From: Aeromicrobium wangtongii
GTDB taxonomy: Bacteria > Actinomycetota > Actinomycetes > Propionibacteriales > Nocardioidaceae
Reading direction: 5' to 3'
NCBI RefSeq assembly: GCF_024584515.1
Contig: NZ_CP102173.1
Location: 2,294,001-2,358,000 of the forward strand
DNA: 64,000 nucleotides
Shown here: positions 47,394-56,292 of the stretch, one piece after another
Layout of the letters: each line of letters starts with the position of its first letter
Position numbering within the stretch: position 1 is the stretch's first letter
Translations under genes and position numbers: made by a program
The notes under the pieces: generated by a model
The model's input: the letters and a program-made list of their open reading frames with translations, nothing else
What the model was told of the DNA's origin: nothing
Databases searched by the model: none

Positions 47394-48691
47394 GAGAGGC
47401 TCACTGGGTTGACGATGTCTGCGTAGATCAGGATCACACTCATCAGGATAAGGATCGCGCCCACACCGTAGGCGACGGGCAGCATCTTGGCGACGTCGAC
47501 GTATCCCGGATCGGGTGCCCCCCGCAGCTTCGCGAAGCCGCGGCGCACGGCCTCCCAGAGGGCGCCGGCGATGTGGCCGCCGTCCAGGGGCAGCAACGGG
47601 ATGAAGTTGAACATGGCCAGGAACAGGTTCAGCCCGGCCAGCAGGACCAGCACGCGCTGCGCCCGCTCCGACCACGTCGGGTCGTCGATCGTGAACGACT
47701 CCCCCGCCACCCGGCTCGCGCCGACGACGCTGATCGGTCCCTCGGGATCGCGGTCGGCGCCGAAGGCCGCCCGGGTCACGTCGACCATGCGCTCAGGCAG
47801 GTGCCAGATCGCCTTGGCGGTGGCCACGACGTAGTCGCCCATCACGTCCACGACGTACAGCGGGCCCTGGCGCTGCATCTCCTCGGTGGGCGTGACGCCC
47901 AGGAAGCCCACCTCGACGGTCTTGGTCGGGTCGTCCAGGTCGGCGCGCGCCAGCACCGAGGTCGCGACCGTCGCGCTCATCGGCCTGCCGTCGCGGACGA
48001 ACTCGATCGTGGCCTCTCGCGAGCCGTTGGCGCGGATGTCCTTGGACAGCTGCTCCCAGTCGTCGATCTTCTCGCCGTTGAATGCGGTGATCCGGTCACC
48101 CGGCTGCAGACCGGCCTTGCTGGCCGGCGTCTGCGGATCGGTCGGCTTGCAGGTGCGTCCGGCCTCGGCATCGCTGATGGCGCAGTCCGACACCGCCTGG
48201 ACGGTCGTGGTGGGCGTCAGGGCACCGAAGCCCATGAACACGACGCCGAACAGGAACACCGCGATGATGATGTTGACGATCGGGCCGCCGGACATCACGA
48301 TCAGCTTCTGCCACCACGGCTTGCGGTAGAAGAGCCGGTCGAGATCGTCGTCCTTGACGTGCTCGTACTCCGCGGTGCGGGCGTCGGAGATCAGCTGGGT
48401 GAACATGCCCGTGTTGGTCTTGCGCACCTCGTGCGGATCGGCGTCCTTGGCCGGCGGCAGCATCCCGACGAGCTTGACGTAGCCGCCCAGCGGGATCGAC
48501 TTGATGCCGTACTCGGTCTCGCCACGCTTGGTCGACCAGACCGTGTTGCCGAAGCCCACGAAGAACTGGGTGACCTTGATGCCGAACTTCTTCGCCGGGT
48601 ACATGTGCCCGCACTCGTGCAATGCGATCGAGAGCACGACTCCGAGGACGAAAACCACCACGCCGATCGTGTAGATCACCGCATCGCTCAT
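47390..48691 (-). CDS. rip1: Site-2 intramembrane metalloprotease (Rip1/RseP family)
   Basis: The product is a 433 aa membrane protease that cleaves anti-sigma factors within the membrane. The zinc motif HECGH is at residues 25-29, the second metal motif is PLDGGH near the C-terminus, and a PDZ domain lies between ([20 protein letters not shown]). Four membrane segments are seen. In mycobacteria Rip1 controls several ECF sigma pathways. It overlaps both dxr and ispG by 4 bp. Confidence 0.92.
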   Translation of the reverse strand: MSDAVIYTIGVVVFVLGVVLSIALHECGHMYPAKKFGIKVTQFFVGFGNTVWSTKRGETEYGIKSIPLGGYVKLVGMLPPAKDADPHEVRKTNTGMFTQLISDARTAEYEHVKDDDLDRLFYRKPWWQKLIVMSGGPIVNIIIAVFLFGVVFMGFGALTPTTTVQAVSDCAISDAEAGRTCKPTDPQTPASKAGLQPGDRITAFNGEKIDDWEQLSKDIRANGSREATIEFVRDGRPMSATVATSVLARADLDDPTKTVEVGFLGVTPTEEMQRQGPLYVVDVMGDYVVATAKAIWHLPERMVDVTRAAFGADRDPEGPISVVGASRVAGESFTIDDPTWSERAQRVLVLLAGLNLFLAMFNFIPLLPLDGGHIAGALWEAVRRGFAKLRGAPDPGYVDVAKMLPVAYGVGAILILMSVILIYADIVNPVSLS

Positions 48692-49890
48692 CGCTTCTCC
48701 ACCAGCTCCGCGGCCCGCTGCCGGGCCCATGTGTCGGCGCCCAGCACGCCGTCGAGGGACATTTCCTGGCGGGCTGCGTCCGGATCGGACATGTGCTCGT
48801 CCAGGACTTCGCCCACCGTGTCCACTATGCCGAGGAAGTCCAAGTGCCCGTCGACGAATGCGTCGACGCACACCTCGTTGGCGGCGTTGAACACCGCCGG
48901 CCCCGTGCGCCCGAAGGCGCCGGCGGCGCGGGCCAGGCTGACGGCCGGGAACGCCTCCTCGTCGAGGGGAAAGAACTCCCACGTCGCCGGCTGCGTCCAG
49001 TCGCAGCCGGCCGCAGCATCCGGCACCCGTTCGGGCCAGGCCAGGCCGAGGGCGATGGGCAGCTTCATGTCGGGCGGGGAAGCCTGCAGCATCGTGGCGC
49101 CGTCGACGAACTCGACCATCGAGTGGACGATCGACGGCGGATGGACCACGACCTCGATCCGGTCAAAGCCGATGTCGAACAGCAGATTGGCCTCGATCAC
49201 CTCCAGGCCCTTGTTGACCAGGGTCGCGGAGTTGATCGTGATGACCGGGCCCATGTCCCAGGTCGGGTGGGCGGACGCCTGCTCGGGCGTGACGTCGGCG
49301 AGCTCGGCCCGGGTCCGTCCACGGAACGGCCCGCCGCTGGCGGTGACGACGAGCTTGCGGACGTCCTCGGGACGCTCGCCCCTCATCGCCTGCGCCAGCG
49401 CGGAGTGCTCGGAGTCGACCGGGACCAGCTGGCCGGGCTTCGCGGCACCGGTGACCAGCGACCCGCCGATGATCAGCGACTCCTTGTTGGCCAGGGCCAA
49501 CGTCGTGCCGGCCTCCAGCGCCGCGAGGGTCGGCAACAGGCCCACCGCGCCGGTCATGCCGTTGAGCACGACGTCGCACGGCGTGCGGGCGACCTGCGTG
49601 GCGGCGTCAGGGCCGGCCAGCAGCCGCGGCACCCGGTGGTCGCCGTGGGCGTATCCCCGGCGCTGCGCCTCGGCGTAGAGCGCCAGCTGGACGTCCTCGG
49701 CGGCGCTGGCCCGGGCCACCGCGACGAGCGGGACGTCGAAGGCGATGGCCTGCTCGGCCAGCAGTCGTGGGTTGCTGCCACCGGCTGCGAGGGCGACGAC
49801 CTCGAACCGATCGGGGTTGGCGGCGATGACCTCGAGGGCCTGGGTACCGATCGAGCCGGTCGAGCCGAGAATGGCGACACGCTTGCGCAT
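48688..49890 (-). CDS. dxr: 1-deoxy-D-xylulose-5-phosphate reductoisomerase
   Basis: The product is a 400 aa MEP-pathway enzyme making MEP from DXP. The NADPH loop GSTGSIGTQ is at 9-17, [11 protein letters not shown] and the metal/substrate site [11 protein letters not shown] are present, with a normal C-terminal domain. The start [15 protein letters not shown] is the family start; an in-frame extension upstream lacks support. GGGAGG lies a little far (about 12 bases) upstream. It is first in the dxr-rip1-ispG operon. Confidence 0.95.
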   Translation of the reverse strand: MRKRVAILGSTGSIGTQALEVIAANPDRFEVVALAAGGSNPRLLAEQAIAFDVPLVAVARASAAEDVQLALYAEAQRRGYAHGDHRVPRLLAGPDAATQVARTPCDVVLNGMTGAVGLLPTLAALEAGTTLALANKESLIIGGSLVTGAAKPGQLVPVDSEHSALAQAMRGERPEDVRKLVVTASGGPFRGRTRAELADVTPEQASAHPTWDMGPVITINSATLVNKGLEVIEANLLFDIGFDRIEVVVHPPSIVHSMVEFVDGATMLQASPPDMKLPIALGLAWPERVPDAAAGCDWTQPATWEFFPLDEEAFPAVSLARAAGAFGRTGPAVFNAANEVCVDAFVDGHLDFLGIVDTVGEVLDEHMSDPDAARQEMSLDGVLGADTWARQRAAELVEKR

Positions 49891-49922
49891 GCCGCCATCC
49901 TCCCGCACGTCGCGTTCGTGAC

Positions 49923-50744
49923 CTACTTGACCTCGGTCGTGAGCACCCGTCGCAGGCCGATCACGAACGGAATGACGATCCACAGCACCAGCGTGGTCGC
50001 GAACTGCGCGTACTGCAGGAACCCGACGTCGACGGTTTCGCCACCGAAGTCCTCACCGGAGACGAGTGGGCTCGCCGCGTAGTTGAAGTCGACCCACGGG
50101 ATGAGGTCCTGCGCCCAGTCGAAGGCGAAGAACAGCGGCGGGTAGACCATGAACGGCAGCAGCAGCGCGAAGATGTAGAACACCACGATCGTGCCGGGAG
50201 AGCTCAGGAACACCATCGACAGCGCGAACGCCATCAGGAAGTACGCGAGCTGCAGCGCGATGGTCCAGGCGATGTTGCTGGCATCGAGGTTCCACACGAC
50301 GTCGTAGCCGCCGATGGCCGCACCCACCACGTTGGCGATCGCGCCCAGGACCAGTGCCAGCACGATCGTGCCGACCGCGAGCACCAGGACGCTGACCAGC
50401 TTGGCGCCGATGATGCGGCCCCTCCGCGGCTCGAGCGTGAACAGCGACAGGTGGCTGCGCTGCCCCCACTCGCTGGTGACCGTCACGATCGCGAAGACCG
50501 GGAGCAGGATCGACAGCGGGATCGTCAGGACCGACGAGAAGTCGCCGGCGCTGAGCGACGTGTCATCGTCCAGAGCGATGACCAGCAGCGTGATGCCGAC
50601 GGTCAGCGCCAGCAGGATGCCGGTCGAGAGCATCAGCCAGAAACCGGACCGGGTGTCGAACATCTTGCGGATCTCGACCCGGACCAGGCGTCCGAACGGG
50701 ACCTCCGGCCGCGTCGTGTCGATCGTGGCGACTGCGCTGCTCAT
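49923..50744 (-). CDS. ABC-2 type transporter permease
   Basis: The product is a 273 aa permease with six hydrophobic segments, for example [20 protein letters not shown] and [20 protein letters not shown]. The substrate is unknown; such pairs export peptides, lipids or antibiotics. Its ATG overlaps the ATPase stop by 4 bp. The ATPase-permease pair is divergent from a histidine kinase/response regulator pair, a layout typical of antimicrobial-sensing export modules. Confidence 0.86.
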   Translation of the reverse strand: MSSAVATIDTTRPEVPFGRLVRVEIRKMFDTRSGFWLMLSTGILLALTVGITLLVIALDDDTSLSAGDFSSVLTIPLSILLPVFAIVTVTSEWGQRSHLSLFTLEPRRGRIIGAKLVSVLVLAVGTIVLALVLGAIANVVGAAIGGYDVVWNLDASNIAWTIALQLAYFLMAFALSMVFLSSPGTIVVFYIFALLLPFMVYPPLFFAFDWAQDLIPWVDFNYAASPLVSGEDFGGETVDVGFLQYAQFATTLVLWIVIPFVIGLRRVLTTEVK

Positions 50745-51655
50745 GACTGGGCTCCTTCGGGGGTGATGACGTCGCGCTGGGTGTCGCTGGTGAGCTCGAG
50801 GAACATCTCTTCCAGACCCGCACCCTCGGCCTTCCGCAGCTCCAGGAGCGCGACGCCCCCGGCGGCAGCGGCCTTGCCGACCAGCTCTGCGGTGGCCTCC
50901 GTGCGCAGGCCGCCGTCTCCGGACGGCCTGGCGTCGATCCCCGCAGCCGTCAGCGCGTTGGCGAGACCGGACATGTCGCCGGCCTTCACGAACGTGCCGG
51001 CGTTCTTGAGCAGCTCGTCCTTGGTGCCCTGGGCCACGATCTTGCCGTGCCCGATGACGATGATCTCGTCGGCGATGACCTCGATCTCGTGCAGCAGGTG
51101 GGACGACAGCAGGACGGTGCCGCCCCGGTCGGCATAGTCGCGCAGCAGGGCGCGCATCCAGTGGATGCCCGCGGGATCGAGCCCGTTGGCCGGCTCGTCG
51201 AGGATCAGGATCTTGGGGTCCCCGAGCAGCGCATTGGCGATGCCGAGGCGCTGGCGCATGCCGAGCGAGTAGTTGCGCACGCGGCGCTTGGACTCGGACT
51301 TGGTCAGGCTCACCAGCTCGAGCATCTCGTCGACGCGCGAGGTCGGCAGGCCCATCGTGAGGGCGCTGAGGGTCAGGATCTCGCGTCCGGTGCGACCGGC
51401 GTGCTGCGCGGAGGCGTCCAGCAGGACGCCGACCTGCGTGCCCGGGTTCGGGATGTGCTGGTAGTCGACGCCACTGACCAGGGCGGTGCCGGACGTGGCC
51501 CGCGTCAGACCGGCGATGATACGCATGGTCGTGGACTTGCCGGCGCCGTTGGGACCGAGGAAGCCGGTGACGGCGCCGGGCCGGCACGTGAAGGAGACGT
51601 CATCGACGGCTCGGTAGCCGCCGTAGGTCTTGGTGAGTCGGTCAACTGTGATCAT
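50741..51655 (-). CDS. ABC transporter ATPase (drug/lantibiotic export type)
   Basis: The product is a 304 aa ATPase with Walker A GPNGAGKSTTMRII, signature YSLGMRQRLGIANAL, Walker B ILILDEPANGLDPAGIHWMR and switch His in LLSSHLLHEIEVIAD, followed by a C-terminal accessory domain. Start MITVDRLTKTYGGYR is the family start; CACAGT lies 6 bases upstream (51662-51667), which suggests a leaderless mRNA. It is coupled to the permease. Confidence 0.88.
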   Translation of the reverse strand: MITVDRLTKTYGGYRAVDDVSFTCRPGAVTGFLGPNGAGKSTTMRIIAGLTRATSGTALVSGVDYQHIPNPGTQVGVLLDASAQHAGRTGREILTLSALTMGLPTSRVDEMLELVSLTKSESKRRVRNYSLGMRQRLGIANALLGDPKILILDEPANGLDPAGIHWMRALLRDYADRGGTVLLSSHLLHEIEVIADEIIVIGHGKIVAQGTKDELLKNAGTFVKAGDMSGLANALTAAGIDARPSGDGGLRTEATAELVGKAAAAGGVALLELRKAEGAGLEEMFLELTSDTQRDVITPEGAQS

Positions 51656-51785
51656 GGGACCACTGTGGTGCACCGGAGCGCCCGAGTCATCCACCGGGCG
51701 TCCATGTCGCGCTAGCCGAAAGTATGAGCCGCCCGCAGACCCTCGGACGTCGCCGGCAATGCCCGCAGGCGCCTAGCCTTGGGTG

Positions 51786-52940
51786 GTGCACCCCGTGACG
51801 TACCAGCCGCCCGTGTCGTGGTGGGACAACGCGTGGCGGATCGCCCTCGTGCTGCTGATCTCGGCCCTGGCCTGGGCCGAGCTGGCCCGGTGGCAGTGGG
51901 AGAACCGCCAGTGGTGGTTCTGGTGCGACCTGACCATCGGTCTGGTGAGCCTGCTGCTGCTGCGCTGGCGGCGCCGGCACCCGTTCGCGGTCGCCTTGGC
52001 CACCAACCTCGCCGGGTTCGTCTCGGTGTCCGCGGGCGGCCCGGCCACGCTGGCACTCGTCTCGCTGGCGACCCGGCGGCGGTGGCGCGAGGTCCTGCCG
52101 GTCAGCCTCGTGGGTCTGGCCGCCGGGGTGACCGTCGAGGCCCTCAACCCCGTCGGCGTCGAGTCGTACGCGCTCACGATCTTGTTCCTCGTGCTGATCT
52201 TGGCCGTCACCGTCGGATGGGGCATGTACATCGGCTCCCGCCGCGAGCTGATGGCGACGCTGCGCGAGCGCGCCGTGACCGCCGAGACCGAGCAGGCGGC
52301 CCGGGTCGCGCAGGCCCGGACGGCCGAGCGCGCGCGCATCGCCCGCGAGATGCACGACGTCCTGGCGCACCGGATCTCGCTGGTGACGATGCACGCCGGG
52401 GCGCTGGTCTACCGCCAGGACCTGTCGGCGGACGAGATGCGGGCCGCCGCCGGGATCATCCAGGACAACGCCCACGAGGCGATGGTCGAGCTGCGGGAGG
52501 TGCTGGGCATCCTGCGGGACGGTCCCGGCGACGCCCATCCCGAGCTGCCGCAGCCCGCCGCGTCCGACGTCCCGGCGTTGCTGGACGAGGCACGGTCGTC
52601 GGGGATGCGGCTCGAGCAGGTCGGCGCGGTCGACCTGGCCGCGGTGCCCGAGTCGCTGGGCCGCACGGTCTATCGGGTCGTGCAGGAAGCACTGACCAAT
52701 GCCCGCAAGCACGCCCCCGACACGCTGGTGACCGTGACGTTCGCGGGTGGACCGAGCGAGGGTCTGCGGGTCATCGTCCGCAACCCGATGCCGATCGGGG
52801 CGGGGGCGCGGGCGCCCGAGTCGGGTCTGGGCCTGATCGGCCTGGCCGAGCGTACGGCGCTGGCCGGCGGCACCCTGACGCACCGCCTCTCCCCCGACCG
52901 CGCGTTCATCCTCACCGCATGGCTACCGTGGCCGGCATGA
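51786..52940 (+). CDS. Sensor histidine kinase (HisKA_3 type)
   Basis: The product is a 384 aa kinase with four to five membrane segments in the first 150 residues, a short linker, then the dimerisation/phosphorylation site REMHDVLAHRISLVTMHAGA with His190 and a HATPase_c domain (VVQEALTNARKHAPDTLV, GLGLIGLAERTALAGG). Of three near-adjacent GTG codons the second (51786) is chosen, because TAGCCT lies exactly 6 bases before it (51774-51779) and no ribosome-binding site exists. The stop overlaps the regulator start. Confidence 0.9.
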   Translation: MHPVTYQPPVSWWDNAWRIALVLLISALAWAELARWQWENRQWWFWCDLTIGLVSLLLLRWRRRHPFAVALATNLAGFVSVSAGGPATLALVSLATRRRWREVLPVSLVGLAAGVTVEALNPVGVESYALTILFLVLILAVTVGWGMYIGSRRELMATLRERAVTAETEQAARVAQARTAERARIAREMHDVLAHRISLVTMHAGALVYRQDLSADEMRAAAGIIQDNAHEAMVELREVLGILRDGPGDAHPELPQPAASDVPALLDEARSSGMRLEQVGAVDLAAVPESLGRTVYRVVQEALTNARKHAPDTLVTVTFAGGPSEGLRVIVRNPMPIGAGARAPESGLGLIGLAERTALAGGTLTHRLSPDRAFILTAWLPWPA

Positions 52941-53590
52941 CGGTCCGTGTCCTGCTCACCGATGACGACGCACTCGTCCGGGCCGGCCTGGCGCTGATGC
53001 TCGGCGGGTCGCCGGACATCGCCGTGGTGGGCGAGGCGACCAACGGCCGCGAGGCCGTCGACCGCGTGCGCGCCGGCGGGATCGACGTCGTGCTGATGGA
53101 CATCCGCATGCCGGTCATGGACGGGATCGCCGCGACGGCGGCCGTCCTGGCTCTCCCGGAGCCCCCCAAGGTCATCGTCCTGACCACGTTCGACGCCGAC
53201 GAGTACGTGGTGCGGGCCCTCGCGGCGGGCGCCAACGGCTTCCTGCTCAAGGACACCGCCCCGGCAGACATCGTCGACGCGGTCTCGCGGGTCGTCGCCG
53301 GGGAGCCGATGCTGTCTCCGGCCATCACCGAGCAGCTCATCCGCCAGGTGACCGATGCGGCGCCGGACGCCCGCGCGGACATCGCCCAGCGTCGGATCGC
53401 CTGCCTGACCGACCGGGAGCGCGAGGTCGCCGTCGCCGTCGGGCGCGGCTCGTCCAATGCCGAGATCGCCGCGGCGCTGCACATGAGCATCGCGACGGTG
53501 AAGGCACACATCTCGCGCATCTTCACCAAGCTCGACGCGACCAACCGGGTGCAGGTGGCGATCACGATGTACGAGGCCGAGCTGCTGTAG
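52937..53590 (+). CDS. LuxR/NarL-family response regulator
   Basis: A 217 aa regulator with a receiver domain (acidic pocket LLTDDD, phosphoacceptor Asp55 in VLMDIRMPVMDG, Lys in GFLLKDTAP) and a C-terminal LuxR HTH (LTDREREVAVAVGRGSSNAE, then TVKAHISRIFTKLDATNRV). It is coupled by ATGA to the kinase and probably controls the divergent ABC-2 exporter. Confidence 0.92.
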   Translation: MTVRVLLTDDDALVRAGLALMLGGSPDIAVVGEATNGREAVDRVRAGGIDVVLMDIRMPVMDGIAATAAVLALPEPPKVIVLTTFDADEYVVRALAAGANGFLLKDTAPADIVDAVSRVVAGEPMLSPAITEQLIRQVTDAAPDARADIAQRRIACLTDREREVAVAVGRGSSNAEIAAALHMSIATVKAHISRIFTKLDATNRVQVAITMYEAELL

Positions 53591-53620
53591 CGCGACCCGG
53601 GGCCCGGCTACCGTGGTGAC

Positions 53621-54607
53621 ATGCCTTCACGCCTGACGTCCGCCGTCGACACGCTGCTCGACAAGTCCCTGGTGCTCGGGTACTCCTCGATCGGCCCGGC
53701 GGTGCGCCGGCGCTGGTGGCCCGCCGATCCGGAGCCGGGGTCGCTGGTGGGCCGCCACGTCGTCGTCACGGGCGGCAGCAGCGGCCTCGGCCGGGCGGCG
53801 GCCACCGGGATCGCCCGGCTCGGCGCGACCGTCCACCTCGTGGGCCGAGGCGCCGACCGGCTCCGTGAGTCCGCCGCGCTCATCCGCTCGGACGTCCCGG
53901 ACGCCCGGCTGCTGGAGGAGGTCTGCGATGTCAGCGACCTGGACTCCGTTCGGGCCTACGCCGCCGATCTGGGCACCCGGGTTCCCGTCCTGCACGCGAT
54001 CGTCCACGATGCCGGCGTGATGCCGCCGGAGCGCACCGAGACCGCCCAGGGCCACGAGCTGGCGCTGGCCACGCACGTCATCGGCCCGCTGCTGCTGACC
54101 GAGCTGCTGCGCGAAAACCTCGCGGCGGCCGACTCGCCGCGGGTCGTCATCGTGTCCTCGGGCGGCATGTACTCCGCGCCCCTGGACCGCACGATCGGTG
54201 AGGACGTCGAGTACGAGCGCAGCGACTACGAGCCGGTGCGCGCGTACGCCCGCACCAAGCGGATGCAGGTCACGATGGCCGAGCTGATGGCCGGACGCTA
54301 CTCCGGCGACGGCATCACGGTGCACAGCATGCACCCGGGCTGGGCCGACACGCCGGGCGTCACCGACTCGCTGCCGCGGTTCGCGAAGATCGCGGGTCCG
54401 ATCCTGCGCACCCCCGAGCAGGGCGCTGACACGATCGTCTGGCTCACCGCCTCACCCTTGGCAGCTGCGTCGACCGGCACGTTCTGGTCGGACCGGCGTG
54501 CCCGGCCGACGTACTTCCTGCCCCGGCACGCCGACGACCCGTCCGCGCGGCGCGCGATCTGGGCCCATGCCTGCGAAGCGGCCGGGATCGACCACGTCCC
54601 TGCCTGA
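53621..54607 (+). CDS. Short-chain dehydrogenase/reductase
   Basis: The product is a 328 aa classical SDR with an N-terminal extension of about 40 residues. The cofactor motif TGGSSGLG is at 50-57, catalytic Ser180 is in VIVSSGGMY, and Tyr209/Lys213 are in YARTK. The NNAG motif reads HDAG. It is related to retinol-dehydrogenase-like or DHRS-like SDRs. The substrate is unknown. TACCGT stands 6 bases before the ATG (53609-53614). It is convergent with lsr2. Confidence 0.86.
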   Translation: MPSRLTSAVDTLLDKSLVLGYSSIGPAVRRRWWPADPEPGSLVGRHVVVTGGSSGLGRAAATGIARLGATVHLVGRGADRLRESAALIRSDVPDARLLEEVCDVSDLDSVRAYAADLGTRVPVLHAIVHDAGVMPPERTETAQGHELALATHVIGPLLLTELLRENLAAADSPRVVIVSSGGMYSAPLDRTIGEDVEYERSDYEPVRAYARTKRMQVTMAELMAGRYSGDGITVHSMHPGWADTPGVTDSLPRFAKIAGPILRTPEQGADTIVWLTASPLAAASTGTFWSDRRARPTYFLPRHADDPSARRAIWAHACEAAGIDHVPA

Positions 54608-54615
54608 GACCGGTC

Positions 54616-55005
54616 TCAGCGCGAGGATGAGTGTGCTTCGTTGAACGCCTCGATCACCTTCGTGGGCGCCCGCCGGTTGTCGCTGACCTCGTGGCCGTTG
54701 GCGCGGGCCCACTCGCGCAGGTCGTGGATCGTGAACCCGTCGCGGATCCTGACACCGCCACCGCCACCGCCACTGCGGCGTCGCCGCTGGGTCGGGGATG
54801 TGGTGTCGCGGACCTCCTGCGCTCCGTCGACCAGCTGGTCGAGGAATGAGTCGACGGCCTGCTTCGACTCCTTGGACAGGTAGAGGTCGTACGTTCGCCC
54901 GCGCAGGAGATAGCGCTCGGGCGGCGTGTCCGGGGGTAATTCCTTGCCGTCGTAGTCGTCGATCACCGTGACGATGGGGTCGGGGACGATCTCGCGCTTG
55001 GGCAT
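54616..55005 (-). CDS. Lsr2-like nucleoid-associated protein
   Basis: A 129 aa H-NS-like protein with an N-terminal oligomerisation part (VTVIDDYDGKELPPDTPPE), an Arg/Gly-rich linker with a run of six Gly, and the C-terminal DNA-binding helix-hairpin (DLREWARANGHEVSDNRRAP). Lsr2 binds AT-rich DNA and silences acquired genes. The RGR tripeptide that Lsr2 inserts in the minor groove is replaced by DNRR here, so binding may differ. A GAGGAGG ribosome-binding site is present. TTGGAC and TATCCT upstream may be promoter parts. Confidence 0.82.
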   Translation of the reverse strand: MPKREIVPDPIVTVIDDYDGKELPPDTPPERYLLRGRTYDLYLSKESKQAVDSFLDQLVDGAQEVRDTTSPTQRRRRSGGGGGGVRIRDGFTIHDLREWARANGHEVSDNRRAPTKVIEAFNEAHSSSR

Positions 55006-55029
55006 TCGGCCTCCTCAGGGCGGACGCCG

Positions 55030-56286
55030 TCAGGATAGTCCAAAATGTGACCCACGGCTCATTTCCTGCTGTCCCCACGGCGAGTCGTACCCATCGCGCA
55101 GCAGGTCCAGGAACGGGACGGCGTCGAATGCCTCCGGTCCGAGGACGCCGGCACCGCTCCAGACACCGGTCGCCAGCAGCTCCAGCGCCACGACCGGGTT
55201 CACCGCCGTCTGCCACACGACGCACTGATGGCCGTACTCCTGCATCGACCAGTCGTTGTCGACCACGTGGTACAGGTACGTCGACCGCGGCTGGCCATCC
55301 TTGCCAGTGCCCCTCACCCACAGCCCGGCGCAGGTCTTGCCGTGCATCCGGTCGCCCAGGGTCGCCGGATTCGGCAGGCACGCCGCCACGACGTCGCGCG
55401 GCGAGATCGGCGCGATCACCGGGCGTCCGCCCACGACGGCCGGGACGTTGACCTTGTCGGTCGAGTCCAGGCCGAGCATGTGCAGGGTCTTGAGCACCTC
55501 GATGAACTCGTTGCCGAGGCCGTACTTGAACGTCGCCCGCTTCGTCTCGATCCAGCGGGGCATCAGCAGCACCTCCTCGTGCTCGACGTTGACGCACTCG
55601 ACCGGGCCGATGCCCTCGGGGAAGTCGAAGATCTCCGGCTCGCTGAACGGCGCGGTCGTGAACCACTGCCCGTCCTGCCAGATCACCGGCGGGTTGAGGC
55701 ACTCCTCGATCGTGGTCCAGATCGAGAACGACGGCGCGAAGTCGTAGCCGTCAACGGTCAGATTGGCGCCGTCGCGGACGCCCAGCTCGTCGATCTGGCT
55801 GAACAGGTGGTCTGCGGCATAGCGGGCGAAGACGTCGGACAGCCCCGGCTCCACGCCGATGCCGACCAGCGCCAGGCGGCCGGCCGACTCCCACCGGTCG
55901 GTCGCCGCGAACTGCTCGTCGCCGAGCTTGACGCCGGTCAGCCCGTGCGGTTGCTCCGGGTGCGGGCGCGACAGGCTCATCGCCATGTCGAGGTAGTCCG
56001 CGCCCGCGGCGAGCGCACCGTCGAAGATCGGCATCACGAATCGCGGGTCGACCGCGTTCATGACATGGGTGGCACCTGAGGCACGGACCAGCGCCTCGAC
56101 CGAGGCGGCGTCCGAGGCATCGACCTGGGCGGCCGTGAAGCGCGGGTCCGCGACGGCCTCGACGGCACGCTCCGCACTGGCCAGCGCGTAGTCGGCCACG
56201 ACCACCGTCTCGAAGAAGTCGCGCCGGGCGGCGATGGCGCAGAATGCAGCGCCGACGCCACCGGCGCCGATCAGCAGGATCTTCAT
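55030..56286 (-). CDS. Saccharopine dehydrogenase-like oxidoreductase
   Basis: The product is a 418 aa NAD(P)-dependent enzyme, with the N-terminal loop GAGGVGAAF and the saccharopine/carboxynorspermidine dehydrogenase architecture (NAVDPRFVMPIFDGALAAGA, VGIGVEPGLSDVFARYAADH). It follows the aldehyde dehydrogenase by 6 bases, so it is part of the polyamine operon. Possible roles are a reductive or oxidative step on an aminoalkyl amino acid or a lysine/polyamine-related imine. The sequence alone does not tell which. Confidence 0.82.
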   Translation of the reverse strand: MKILLIGAGGVGAAFCAIAARRDFFETVVVADYALASAERAVEAVADPRFTAAQVDASDAASVEALVRASGATHVMNAVDPRFVMPIFDGALAAGADYLDMAMSLSRPHPEQPHGLTGVKLGDEQFAATDRWESAGRLALVGIGVEPGLSDVFARYAADHLFSQIDELGVRDGANLTVDGYDFAPSFSIWTTIEECLNPPVIWQDGQWFTTAPFSEPEIFDFPEGIGPVECVNVEHEEVLLMPRWIETKRATFKYGLGNEFIEVLKTLHMLGLDSTDKVNVPAVVGGRPVIAPISPRDVVAACLPNPATLGDRMHGKTCAGLWVRGTGKDGQPRSTYLYHVVDNDWSMQEYGHQCVVWQTAVNPVVALELLATGVWSGAGVLGPEAFDAVPFLDLLRDGYDSPWGQQEMSRGSHFGLS

Positions 56287-56292
56287 GGGCGG

